A DNA stretch of 64,000 nt from positions 38,152 to 102,151 of the forward strand of contig CALGNZ010000016.1 in the NCBI GenBank assembly GCA_937957915.1. The letters run 5' to 3'. Both the position numbers and the translations under genes were made by a program. The notes beneath the pieces are model-generated. The model did no database searches, had not been told where the DNA came from, and saw nothing but the letters and a program-made list of their open reading frames with translations. Shown here in pieces: positions 26,036 to 34,706 of the stretch (positions are counted from its first letter, which is position 1; each line of letters starts with the position of its first letter). Source of the stretch: an uncultured Granulosicoccaceae bacterium. GTDB lineage: Bacteria > Pseudomonadota > Gammaproteobacteria > Granulosicoccales > Granulosicoccaceae.

Positions 26036-26785
26036 CTAGATAACCTTGGCTTCGTTTCTGAGCTTGTCGACCAGCTCGGCGACGCTGCCGACTATCTCGC
26101 CCGCTTTGCGCTGCTCTGGCTCTTCTACTTTGACGGTCTGAAGACGCGATGTAATATCAACCTCAAGTTCTTCTGGCGTCAGCACATCCAGCTGCTTTTT
26201 CTTGGCCTTCATGATGTTCGGCAGCTTCGCATAACGAGGCTCATTGAGACGAAGATCGGTGGTGACTACCGCCGGCAAGCTCACCTGAATGGACTCAAGT
26301 CCGCCGTCGACTTCACGAGTGACCTTCATGCTGTCGCCATCGATATCGAGTTCCGATGCAAAAGTACCCTGCGGCCAATCCATCAGTGCCGCCAGCATTT
26401 GTCCTGTCTGATTGCTGTCATCATCGATGGCCTGTTTGCCTACGATGACAAGACCAGGCTGTTCACGTTGTGCAATCGCCGCCAGGCACTTGGCAATCGC
26501 CAGCGGCTGAAGCTCAGCGTCAGTTTCAACAAGAATGCCTCTGTCAGCACCCATCGCCAGTGCGGTTCGGATAGTTTCCTGTGATTGCGTAACACCCAGA
26601 GAGACAGCAATAACCTCATCAGCCTTGCCCGCTTCCTTGATTCGCAATGCCTCTTCAACTGCAATCTCGTCAAACGGGTTCATCGACATTTTGACATTGG
26701 CGAGATCTATCCCTGTGCCTTCTGCGTTCACGCGTGCCTTGACGTTGTAATCGAGCACACGCTTCACAGCGACCAGAATCTTCAT
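26036..26785 (-). CDS. etfB: Electron transfer flavoprotein beta subunit
   Basis: 249 aa from the ATG at 26785 ([14 protein letters not shown]), with GAGGAAG upstream; the frame extends 12 codons before it. It is the AMP-binding partner of EtfA. Family features are [23 protein letters not shown] and the [19 protein letters not shown] segment, and the length is as expected. It heads the etfB-etfA pair. An 8-bp inverted repeat lies about 55 bp upstream. Confidence 0.95.
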   Translation of the reverse strand: MKILVAVKRVLDYNVKARVNAEGTGIDLANVKMSMNPFDEIAVEEALRIKEAGKADEVIAVSLGVTQSQETIRTALAMGADRGILVETDAELQPLAIAKCLAAIAQREQPGLVIVGKQAIDDDSNQTGQMLAALMDWPQGTFASELDIDGDSMKVTREVDGGLESIQVSLPAVVTTDLRLNEPRYAKLPNIMKAKKKQLDVLTPEELEVDITSRLQTVKVEEPEQRKAGEIVGSVAELVDKLRNEAKVI

Positions 26786-26839
26786 ACTCTTGCTTCCTCG
26801 TATTCGGGCGAAACTCGCCACTTTAACCTATGAAATCGG

Positions 26840-26879
26840 GTCCGGTCATATCCGCAACGACATTCGGTGCAGACCGGAC
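26840..26879. promoter_or_regulatory. Inverted repeat upstream of etfB
   Basis: GTCCGGTC (26840-26847) and GACCGGAC (26872-26879) are perfect 8-bp arms, 24 bases apart, between the end of the SIMPL gene (26917) and the etfB start (26785). It may be an operator for the etf genes or a hairpin ending the SIMPL transcript; no T-run is present. Confidence 0.35.
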
Positions 26880-26916
26880 GACTGAACACTGTATGCATTG
26901 AATCGCACAAAAACAC

Positions 26917-27660
26917 TTACTGTAATTGAATTTGACCACTTACGGATACGGTGATTCGCGTTTCTCCAGCCTCAATAGCCGGACTTTGCCCGCCAGACCG
27001 GCTCTGCACAGCCATCATCTCTGCGCGCAGTTGGCCGCTCCCGCCTCGCGACCCCGGCGTCTGAATCTCCAGATGCATGACTCGATAACCTGAAGCCTGC
27101 ATATTAGCCTGAACGATCTCGGCCCGACGCTTGAAGTTATCCAAAGCCTCGTTGATTAAGGTGTCTTCAACCTCACTGCGCGTGTCATCTGATGGTCGGA
27201 AAGACATATCCGCTACCTGCAGTCGTTGCTGCAAAACCTGCACAACATTCTTCAGCTCGTCAAAATCCGCGCCAGACACAGTCAGGACCTGCGAGGAACG
27301 CCAGCCAACGATACGATTTTGCTCGTACTTCGGATAGGTGCGGTAGTTTTCAGTGCGGTACTGGAGGGCTTGTGTTTCATCCAGTTGATCAAGCGCCCAT
27401 TGCATATCCTGATTGACCCTGTTTGCTAATGCGGCAGTATCACGATCTTCGTGCTCAACCTGCAGCCGAACGATCATCAGATCATTCTCCACCTCACCTT
27501 CAGCCGTCGCCTGCAGTGAATACTGGTCGTAGACCGGGTCATCATTAGCCAATGTTTGATCAACTCCAATCAGCAGCGTTGCTGCCAGAAAACAAAGTAG
27601 TGGCACCGATCGTTTTGCCAGTTGTTTAAAACATGCTGTTCTCTGCCGCAAAGCGCTCAT
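26917..27660 (-). CDS. SIMPL (DUF541) domain periplasmic protein
   Basis: 247 aa from the ATG at 27660, which yields a good signal peptide (LAKRSVPLLCFLAATLLIG...TLA); the open frame runs 62 codons further up without protein character. The mature part fits the SIMPL/DUF541 family: a YSLQATAEGEV start, NYRTYPKYEQ with a following GWRSSQVLTVSG, and LQVADMSF. Family members are periplasmic or outer-membrane associated and linked to oxidative or envelope stress, with function poorly defined. It sits between the fadIJ and etf genes, but a role in beta-oxidation is not implied by the fold. Confidence 0.8.
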   Translation of the reverse strand: MSALRQRTACFKQLAKRSVPLLCFLAATLLIGVDQTLANDDPVYDQYSLQATAEGEVENDLMIVRLQVEHEDRDTAALANRVNQDMQWALDQLDETQALQYRTENYRTYPKYEQNRIVGWRSSQVLTVSGADFDELKNVVQVLQQRLQVADMSFRPSDDTRSEVEDTLINEALDNFKRRAEIVQANMQASGYRVMHLEIQTPGSRGGSGQLRAEMMAVQSRSGGQSPAIEAGETRITVSVSGQIQLQ

Positions 27661-27884
27661 AAATACCACCGGTAATAGCAATGCTGTGCGCGCACCACCA
27701 TGCACAATAACTCGCAAAATACCGTGCACAACAAGGCTCCAGAAAACAATGCTATCAGTACGGCTATTGGTAAACGGGAGCCAGGTTGTGTTTGAGGCAC
27801 GATAATAGCCACCAACGATCGTCCTGATAATTGTTGCTGCGGTCATTATTCCAAAGCGCTATTGGTAAGCTAGCGTTTGCTAAG

Positions 27885-29162
27885 CTAGCGTTCCAGTATC
27901 GCAGTTACTCCCATACCACCAGCAGTACAAACGGAAATAACCCCTTTACCACCTGAGTTCTGTTCAAGTAACTTGCCCAGCGTTGCGACGATACGAGCAC
28001 CGGTTGCAGCAAATGGATGGCCGACTGCCAGGCTACTCCCAACGACATTCATTTTTTTACGGTCGATACTGCCCATAGGCTCATTACGCCCTAACCGTTC
28101 CCTGCAATACTCTTCTGACTCCCAGGCCGCCAGTGTACACAGCACCTGCGCTGCAAACGCCTCGTGGATTTCATAGAAATCAAAATCCTGCAGGGACATA
28201 TTGGCACGGGTTAGCATTTCACTCATCGCCACAGCCGGTGCCATCAATAGCCCCTCACCACCAACAAAGTCGACAGCCGACGTCTGGCTGTGCGTCAGGT
28301 ACGCAAGAATCGGTAAACCGCGCTCACGCGCCCATTCTTCACTGGCGAGTAAAACACTGGACGCACCGTCGGTCAGTGGCGTGCTGTTACCCGCTGTCAG
28401 CGTACCTTTGTCACTTTTTTCATAGGCCTGGCGAAGTCCGCTAAGCGCCTCAATAGAAGTGTCAGGTCGCATGTTGTTGTCACGCACCACCTGCTCACAG
28501 GGGGTAATTAGATCATCGAAAAAGCCTTCATCGTAGGCGGCAGCCGCATTGCGGTGACTCTGCACAGAAAGCTCATCCTGTGCCTCGCGAGTAATACCCC
28601 AGTGCTGCGCCATCAGTTCGCAATGCTGCCCCATAGACAACAACGTTCTCGGCTCATTGGTAGAGGGTGGCAGGGGCTTTAACTCCCCAGGCCCAAAACC
28701 CTTTAACATTTTGAGCTTGGCCATTGGAGACCTTGCTCTGCCCAGACCAACCAGCCTTCGGGCAAATCTTTTACCGAACACGATGGGTACATCGCTTACC
28801 GTGTCCGCACCGGCCGCAATTGCACAATCAATCTGGCCAGTGGCTATTTTGGCAGACGAAACCAGCGCTGCCTGCAGGCTCGTCGCACAGGCCTGCTGCA
28901 TAGTGATTGCCGGTGACAGCGGCGACAGGCTCGTGCCCAGCACGGCTTCACGTGCCACATTCCAGTCGCGTGAGTGATTGATCACCGCGCCGGCGTTGAT
29001 TTCATCTATTTTTTCACCATCGAGGCTGTACTTTTCGACCAGGCCTCGCAGGGTGGTCGTTAACATATCCAGATTCGAAAGATCTGAATAGGCCGTGTTA
29101 GATCGACAAAACGGGATTCGTAGTCCGCCGACGACAGCGACTGGTCTGAGAGTATTGGTCAT
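27885..29162 (-). CDS. fadI: Acetyl-CoA acyltransferase (FadI-type thiolase)
   Basis: 425 aa, close to FadI (436 in E. coli). It cleaves 3-ketoacyl-CoA to acetyl-CoA and a shortened acyl-CoA. Residues of the thiolase active site are visible: the nucleophile Cys in MQQACATSLQA (about residue 91), His in NEIHEAFA-like YEIHEAFAAQ, His in VGHPFAATGAR and the second Cys in VCTAGGMG at the C-terminus. The gene follows fadJ by about 27 bp, the reverse of the E. coli fadI-fadJ order. GGAAC precedes the ATG. Confidence 0.9.
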   Translation of the reverse strand: MTNTLRPVAVVGGLRIPFCRSNTAYSDLSNLDMLTTTLRGLVEKYSLDGEKIDEINAGAVINHSRDWNVAREAVLGTSLSPLSPAITMQQACATSLQAALVSSAKIATGQIDCAIAAGADTVSDVPIVFGKRFARRLVGLGRARSPMAKLKMLKGFGPGELKPLPPSTNEPRTLLSMGQHCELMAQHWGITREAQDELSVQSHRNAAAAYDEGFFDDLITPCEQVVRDNNMRPDTSIEALSGLRQAYEKSDKGTLTAGNSTPLTDGASSVLLASEEWARERGLPILAYLTHSQTSAVDFVGGEGLLMAPAVAMSEMLTRANMSLQDFDFYEIHEAFAAQVLCTLAAWESEEYCRERLGRNEPMGSIDRKKMNVVGSSLAVGHPFAATGARIVATLGKLLEQNSGGKGVISVCTAGGMGVTAILER

Positions 29163-29189
29163 GATTGTTCCAGTATGTCAGTGGTTACG

Positions 29190-31184
29190 TTACTTGGCAG
29201 CTGCATCTGCAGCACCTTCGTCAACACCGCGGGCGTCAGCATCGCGGGTCTTGAGATAATGCATCGGACCACCACGAAACGGCGCGAAACCAGTGCCGAA
29301 AATGATACCGGCGTCCAGCAGGTCGTCATCTTCAACGATGCCATCATTGCTGCAGGCCTGGCACTCATCAAGGAAAGGCTTCATCAATCGACTGGCGCGC
29401 TCGTCTATCTTGTCGTCTGCTTCGTATTCCTCTTTTTGAGGTTTACCTTTTACCCAGGTGTAAAAACCGCTGCCAGACTTCTTGCCGAGCTCCCCGGCTT
29501 CGACCATGGTACCGAGTCTTTCTACTGCGGCTTCAGCACCATCACCACCAAGGCTTTTCACTACACTCAGGCCAACATCCAGACCAACCGTGTCTGCCAG
29601 TTCGATCGGCCCCATCGGCATACCAAACTTGAGCGCGGCGGCATCGATCTCCTCTTTGCTCATGCCTTCGTCAAACATTTTCATCGCTTCAAGCATGTAA
29701 GGAGCGAGCACCCGATTCACCAAAAAGCCCGGGCTGCTTTTAACCGGTACCGGAAAGCGATTGATCTGACCGCAAAAAGCACTGCCACGCGCTATCGCCT
29801 GTTGGTCAGTATCAGCTGCGTGAACCACTTCTACCAGAGGCATTTTCGCCACCGGGTTAAAAAAGTGCAGGCCCACCAGTCGCGATGGATTATCAAGCAC
29901 GGTAGATAAGGTCTCGAGCGGAATGGCAGAGGTGTTCGTCGCCAGTACTGCATCGTCTTTCATTTTTGGTTCTATTGCTTTGTACAAAGCCTGCTTGGCT
30001 TCGACATTTTCAAAGATCGCTTCAATAATGACATCAGCGCGGGCAACGCCCTTACCATCGACATCAGGCAGAAAACGCGCAGCGGCGGCATCTGCAGCAT
30101 GCTTTGATCGGGTTTTTCTTTTGAACAGCTTGCGAGCCCGATCAATAGCAGGCTCGATGTATTTCATTTCGCGATCCTGCACTGTCACTTCCATGCCTTG
30201 CAGTGCACACCATGCGGCGATATCTCCGCCCATAACACCTGCACCAATCACGTGCACGCGGCGGCATGTAAAGTCCGCTTTTTTACCCAGTCTTTTCAGT
30301 CGCTCCATCAAATGAAATACGCGCTGCAGTCCACGCGATTCTGATGATACGAGCAGATTTCCGAACAGCTCCGCTTCTGCTGCAAACTTTGACGCCCGAT
30401 CGCCTTTGTTTTCTTTCCACATATCGATCAGCGCAAACGGCGCCGGATAGTGATCAGGGCTGGCCTTGGCTGATGTTTGTTTGACCATCAGACCAGCCAG
30501 TTTATCTCTTGCCAGGTTGGAGTTAACCACCTTGGCAACCATTGACGGGCCTTTGAATTTTCTCTTCTGCAAAACCGCACGCCGCGCCGCCCAGCGCAAA
30601 TTACTGTGGTGACTAACGACCTCGTCAACCATGCCCAGCGCTTTGGCCTGCCTTGCCCGATACAACTTACCGGTGAGCATTGCGGTCATGCCTTTCATGC
30701 CACCAACGCGCTCATTTAAACGCACAGTGCCACCCAAACCCGGCATGATGCCCAGTTTGATTTCAGGCAACCCGATCCGCGTATCAGGCACATCAAGCAC
30801 CATGATGTATTTGCAGCACAACGCAAGCTCATAGCCGCCTCCCACACAAAAGCCGGAAACCGCCGCTACCGTCGGGCAACTTAGCTGCTCCAGCTTGGCA
30901 AATACCGCATGGCCCTGCTTTACCAGTTCAGTAACTTTGGAAGCATTGTCGAAACCTTCAAACTCACGAATGTCAGCACCGGCGATAAAGCCACTTTTTT
31001 TACCTGACATAACCACCAGACCACGAGGTGTATCCGCGGTTAGCTTATCGAGAATGGAATCGAATTCGGCGATCACATCCTGGCTGAGTGTGTTGGTGGT
31101 CTCGGACTCTCTGTCGATCAGTAGCCAGGCGATCTGGTCACCGTCGATAGACAGATTCCAGTGTTTATAAACAGCTGTGTTCAT
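29190..31184 (-). CDS. fadJ: Fatty-acid oxidation multifunctional protein (FadJ-type)
   Basis: 664 aa, slightly shorter than E. coli FadJ (714). Residues 1-190 are a crotonase domain (SGKKSGFIAGADIREFEG, SGFCVGGGYELALCC and a GLPEIKLGIMPGLGGT segment with the catalytic Glu). From about 300 follows the 3-hydroxyacyl-CoA dehydrogenase NAD-binding motif VIGAGVMGGDIA, then NTSAIPLETLS, GLHFFNPVAKMPLVEVV and GFLVNRVLAPYMLEAM. It hydrates 2-enoyl-CoA and oxidises 3-hydroxyacyl-CoA. It is the first gene of the fadJ-fadI pair; an imperfectly understood palindrome lies about 80 bp upstream. Confidence 0.9.
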   Translation of the reverse strand: MNTAVYKHWNLSIDGDQIAWLLIDRESETTNTLSQDVIAEFDSILDKLTADTPRGLVVMSGKKSGFIAGADIREFEGFDNASKVTELVKQGHAVFAKLEQLSCPTVAAVSGFCVGGGYELALCCKYIMVLDVPDTRIGLPEIKLGIMPGLGGTVRLNERVGGMKGMTAMLTGKLYRARQAKALGMVDEVVSHHSNLRWAARRAVLQKRKFKGPSMVAKVVNSNLARDKLAGLMVKQTSAKASPDHYPAPFALIDMWKENKGDRASKFAAEAELFGNLLVSSESRGLQRVFHLMERLKRLGKKADFTCRRVHVIGAGVMGGDIAAWCALQGMEVTVQDREMKYIEPAIDRARKLFKRKTRSKHAADAAAARFLPDVDGKGVARADVIIEAIFENVEAKQALYKAIEPKMKDDAVLATNTSAIPLETLSTVLDNPSRLVGLHFFNPVAKMPLVEVVHAADTDQQAIARGSAFCGQINRFPVPVKSSPGFLVNRVLAPYMLEAMKMFDEGMSKEEIDAAALKFGMPMGPIELADTVGLDVGLSVVKSLGGDGAEAAVERLGTMVEAGELGKKSGSGFYTWVKGKPQKEEYEADDKIDERASRLMKPFLDECQACSNDGIVEDDDLLDAGIIFGTGFAPFRGGPMHYLKTRDADARGVDEGAADAAAK

Positions 31185-31261
31185 TTATTGGGATACCCTT
31201 TGATCTGTATTTCAGACCACAATTGCACAACACCAGTCAACGTGGCTCCAGTCCAGGCTTA

Positions 31262-31273
31262 ACCAGATCTGGT
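31262..31273. promoter_or_regulatory. 12-bp palindrome upstream of fadJ, candidate operator
   Basis: ACCAGATCTGGT is a perfect 12-bp palindrome 78-89 bp upstream of the fadJ start, within the 374-bp gap 31185-31558. Its ACCAG/CTGGT halves recall operators of fatty-acid regulators such as FadR, but spacing differs from the consensus I remember, so the link is inference. The rest of the gap holds the terminator at 31472-31501 and no gene. Confidence 0.4.
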
Positions 31274-31471
31274 CAACATATGATGGCTGCTGCGCGTAAA
31301 GTCATTTCCGGAAGGTTAGCAGGAAACCAGGTGTTTGAGGCTGGCGTCGTCACCGACGGCCCTATGCGGCAAGCCGCATCACCTCTCGAATATCTGGAGA
31401 TAGAGGCAAAATTCAATGGCAACAGATCGAATTTAACAAACTGAACCGACAACCCCGACGTCAACAAAACG

Positions 31472-31501
31472 GCGCTCCCGGGTTAACAGATGGCTGAGCG
31501 C
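31472..31501. terminator. Bidirectional terminator-like hairpin after the outer-membrane protein gene
   Basis: GCGCTC and GAGCGC (6 bp, 18-nt loop) are followed by TTTT on the plus strand and by CGTTTTG on the minus strand. It lies about 60 bases past the end of the minus-strand outer-membrane protein gene and can act as its terminator. Confidence 0.45.
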
Positions 31502-31558
31502 TTTTCAGATAGCCGGTTGCAGAACAATGCATAGCAGCTTTAAGTCTGCACTGACAGT

Positions 31559-32872
31559 CTAGAACACCACATTAGTACCGAAGTAAAACCTGACCTCACC
31601 CCCGCCGCTGCCAAAGCCGTAGGCAAGATCCAGATTCAGATCAGTATTGACCAGCGAACGTATCTTCCATCGCAGGCCGGTTCCGAGGCTGGCTCGCAAG
31701 CTGCCAAGGCGCCAGTCTGCGTCATCTTTGACGGCTGCAATATCGCTTATCACGGCCCATCGCAGTCTCGGGTTGCCAGCAAAGGATCGCAGATACTCAC
31801 CATTGACCACAGCCATGTTGTTACCGCGCAGCAATTCCTTGTTGAATCCTCGCAAAGAGCGGCTGCCGCCAACCCGGTAAGAGGGTTCACCGAATGCGCC
31901 GTCTGTCGCACCACCCAGTCGAATTTGATAGTTCAGGTTTTCAAGCACTCGCGCATTTTTCAGCGGAATATAGCCGCGATAAAATATATTGACACGGGTG
32001 TAACTGAAATCACCAGCCACTGACGCCCTGGCAGCAGCCAGTTCAACGCCATATTCAGTGCCACGCCGGCGATACTCTTCAAGTTGCACTGCATTGTAGG
32101 TGCCCGCCAAACGCAATTCTGTGGTTGTTCCAGACACCAGTGTCCCCAATTCACCAGCGACAATCCGATAGTTGCGAGTTGCCGTTACCAACCCAAGGTC
32201 AATTTTCCAGCCTTGCAGCGAGGTCTGCTCCTGAAGGTACCGGCTGACTAGTATCGATGCCCCGTGCTCGCTGCGTTTGACCCGCCCTACGACGTCCGCA
32301 TCAACCACAGACGGCTCAGTTTGGCGGCGGCCAGCTACGCCCAAAAACAAGCCAAAATCAGAATTAAAGAAACGGGGAATCTCATAGCGAGCCGACAGAC
32401 TATTGCCCTGAGTACTGCTGCCGCCTCCCTCTTCTCTGCGCGCAGTCAGGCGCATCTTGTGGTTGCGCCCCATCACGTTATCAAAACGCAATTGCCCGCC
32501 TATTTTCACATCACCATCTGCGCTGCGCGACAGACGCGGCAACAGGAAACGATAGATTCGCTCCCTGACAATGAAACTGACAACAGCCGTTTCGGCGTTA
32601 AAGCGGGCCTCGACGCTTTTAAAAAGCCCGGTATTCATGATGGCCTGACGGCCCGCCTCGAGATCTTCGAACGAACACCGGCTTCCGGCACGCACGTCCA
32701 GACGCTGCAACAGCGTTTTGTCGAGAGTGATTTTATTGCCCTCGAACTTAACCGCCGCAATAGTACCGTGGCAATCATCGGTGGCCGGGTCTTCCGCGAG
32801 CGCCAGCAACGGCATCGCACAACTCAATCCAAGGCTTAACAACAAAAGCCTGATTAGGCGGCCGGCAACCAT
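31559..32872 (-). CDS. Omp85/TamA-like outer-membrane protein with one POTRA domain
   Basis: 437 aa from the ATG at 32872, which gives a signal peptide (VAGRLIRLLLLSLGL...LALA); the frame runs 50 codons further up. Residues about 30-110 look like a single POTRA domain (AAVKFEGNKITLDKTLLQR, AIMNTGLFKSVEARF). The rest is a beta-barrel with alternating hydrophobic residues and Gly, including YRVGGSRSLRGFNKELLRG, the family's VRGF/Y-type motif with the conserved Arg of the barrel loop. It ends in Phe (FGTNVVF), as outer-membrane proteins do. BamA has five POTRA domains and TamA three, so this is a short paralogue, perhaps for a dedicated substrate, not BamA itself. Confidence 0.8.
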   Translation of the reverse strand: MVAGRLIRLLLLSLGLSCAMPLLALAEDPATDDCHGTIAAVKFEGNKITLDKTLLQRLDVRAGSRCSFEDLEAGRQAIMNTGLFKSVEARFNAETAVVSFIVRERIYRFLLPRLSRSADGDVKIGGQLRFDNVMGRNHKMRLTARREEGGGSSTQGNSLSARYEIPRFFNSDFGLFLGVAGRRQTEPSVVDADVVGRVKRSEHGASILVSRYLQEQTSLQGWKIDLGLVTATRNYRIVAGELGTLVSGTTTELRLAGTYNAVQLEEYRRRGTEYGVELAAARASVAGDFSYTRVNIFYRGYIPLKNARVLENLNYQIRLGGATDGAFGEPSYRVGGSRSLRGFNKELLRGNNMAVVNGEYLRSFAGNPRLRWAVISDIAAVKDDADWRLGSLRASLGTGLRWKIRSLVNTDLNLDLAYGFGSGGGEVRFYFGTNVVF

Positions 32873-33330
32873 GAGTTCTGACAGTCTGCACCGTGCATTT
32901 GGCACGGACAGGAAACCACAACGCATACGGCTGGCCGCACGGCATGAGTGAAAGGAAAAATTAATCAGAGAGCTACGCATAACTGCGGCAGATTTTACCT
33001 GTCCACAGGACCCACATGGCACACCCCCTGTGACATTTCCGTCAGACTGGGAGCACGCACGGCAAAAGTCCGCGTAGCAAGAAGGTGCGCTGTCGGGCGC
33101 CTTGCCGGTGCAAACAACGACGATCGGTGCGGTTCGCGCCGGTCAACAACACCCTGCGTCCGGCCGCAAAAAGACTTTGCTTCGTTTTTCGTCTTTGCAA
33201 AGATGAAGGCCCCGGCAGATCAAAGATGAAGCCCCCCGGCAGAGATGTCTTACCTATGCGCCCCATTGGAGCAATCAATCTAAACATCCTTAAAGCCGCT
33301 AGAGCTCTACCACCAGCCCACTAACAGGCT
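32873..33330. other. Intergenic region containing an interspersed repeat copy
   Basis: 458 bp between the outer-membrane protein start and the end of ccmI, both minus strand. The centre (33121-33218) is copy A of the repeat described separately. At its right edge GAAGGCCCCGGCAGATCAAA and GAAGCCCCCCGGCAGAGA form a short imperfect direct repeat (about 33206-33245). No gene is supported, and no clear promoter is seen. Confidence 0.5.
33121..33218 (+). repeat. Interspersed repeat, copy A
   Basis: It shares with copy B (62109-62250) the ordered blocks GGTGC-x2-TTCGCG, CACCCTGCGT, GCCGCAAAAAGACTTT, a T-rich stretch, TTTGCAAA/TTTTGCAAAAATG and a GGC-CCGGC end. The right end (from TTTGCAAAGATGAAGGCCCC) is also matched near 10010-10032, and the left block near 63531-63547. 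The copies sit only in intergenic gaps. Confidence 0.65.
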
Positions 33331-34665
33331 CTATTGCACCTCATTTGCAATTTCAACTGTCACATCGCTACCGGACACAGCGTCAATCGACAGCTCGCCG
33401 AAGAAATCCCCGCTGCTGGCGATTGCATCTCCGGTCAGCGAGATACGGGCACCGACATCGATTTGCGCAAATTGACTCAAGCGCATTGCAGGCAACATCG
33501 CATCAGCGTCAGACAGGGTTACGGTGAACGGGATATCACCGAGCGTACGACGCGCTACGGCAAGCGGCATTGGTGGGCCGCTGGTGGCTTTGGCATACAC
33601 AAATACAGGGGTACTGGCAGGTAACCCCTGAGCAACACTGCCAACAAGCTGCACAGTCACTGTGATTTGATCAGCACCTTTTGCACTTTGGATCGTTTCG
33701 GGCGTTGCTGCGGGCGTTGCTGCAGTCTCCGTTTTTACTGCCGCCACATTGCTGTCAGCCGCGCTTGTGTCAAGGGCATTATCCTCATTGACGACGTTTG
33801 CCGCGTTGCCCGTCTGTTGTTGAGCTCTGGCAATCAACTGTTTCACTTCCTCGACTGATCTCGCATCACTGGCAAGCAGTGGAAGCAGCGAGTTCCAGGT
33901 AGCGATGGCGGCCATGTTGTCGCCGCGCTCACTTTGCGCCATGCCCAGCAACCAAAGCCCCTGCGGATTTTGCGGATCGATAGCCAGCGCGCGCTTTAGC
34001 AGCGGCTCAGGCTCACCGGCCATACTGCCCTGCTGACTCATGGCAACAGCGTCTGCCAGCCGAATCAGTATTTCAGGCTCATCGCCAGTCAGTTCAAGGG
34101 ACCGACGGATCGCCACGACGGCATCGTCAAACTCGCCCAGTGTCATGTGCGCGCGACCAAGCATGAACCAGCCTCGCCCATCGTTAGGCTCCTCTGCCAG
34201 TCGTTCTTTTATGCGCGCGACAACATCATTCATATCGGGCGTCGGTGGCTGAGAACCAGTGGCCTGCGCCTGATTGTTCATTTGCCCCGCCGACAGGGTT
34301 GCCTGCTGAATTGCTTCAGGGGTACCAATGGTCAGATATAGATAGCCCGCCAGAATCGGGAACAGCGCGGCCACCGGCCAGAGCATCCATTGTCCACCCG
34401 CTTGTTGCCTGGTTTCAGCCCCCAGAGCAATATCACCAGCAAGGTCACGTTCAAGCCGCTGACGCTCGAGGTCAAACTCATTGTTGCTGAGTTCACCTTC
34501 CTGCAGTCGCAGCTGTAAGTCTTCCAGCTGGGTTTTAGCGATAGCCACATTAATTTGCTGGCGATCGAGGCCGTCGTTAACCTGGTCACGCCGCGCCAGC
34601 AACGGGAGCAACATTGCCAGCACCAACACAACCAGTACCGCAGATAATAGAAAGAATATCGGCAA
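33331..34665 (-). CDS. ccmI: Cytochrome c maturation protein CcmI
   Basis: 444 aa with a TTG start. Residues 1-25 are a membrane segment (FFLLSAVLVVLVLAMLLPLL), followed by a coiled-coil stretch (INVAIAKTQLEDLQLRLQEG), a second membrane segment near residue 95 (WPVAALFPILAGYLYL) and periplasmic TPR repeats (about 160-280: GRGWFMLGRAHMTLGEFDDA). The C-terminal domain (330-444) is beta-rich. CcmI chaperones apocytochrome c and presents it to the CcmF-CcmH haem ligation complex at the periplasmic face of the inner membrane. It is the last gene of the ccm run; the interspersed repeat lies downstream. Confidence 0.9.
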   Translation of the reverse strand: MPIFFLLSAVLVVLVLAMLLPLLARRDQVNDGLDRQQINVAIAKTQLEDLQLRLQEGELSNNEFDLERQRLERDLAGDIALGAETRQQAGGQWMLWPVAALFPILAGYLYLTIGTPEAIQQATLSAGQMNNQAQATGSQPPTPDMNDVVARIKERLAEEPNDGRGWFMLGRAHMTLGEFDDAVVAIRRSLELTGDEPEILIRLADAVAMSQQGSMAGEPEPLLKRALAIDPQNPQGLWLLGMAQSERGDNMAAIATWNSLLPLLASDARSVEEVKQLIARAQQQTGNAANVVNEDNALDTSAADSNVAAVKTETAATPAATPETIQSAKGADQITVTVQLVGSVAQGLPASTPVFVYAKATSGPPMPLAVARRTLGDIPFTVTLSDADAMLPAMRLSQFAQIDVGARISLTGDAIASSGDFFGELSIDAVSGSDVTVEIANEVQ

Positions 34666-34706
34666 GGGAAATTCCGCAATCGAAGAGTAATGGTTAACCC
34701 GTCAGG

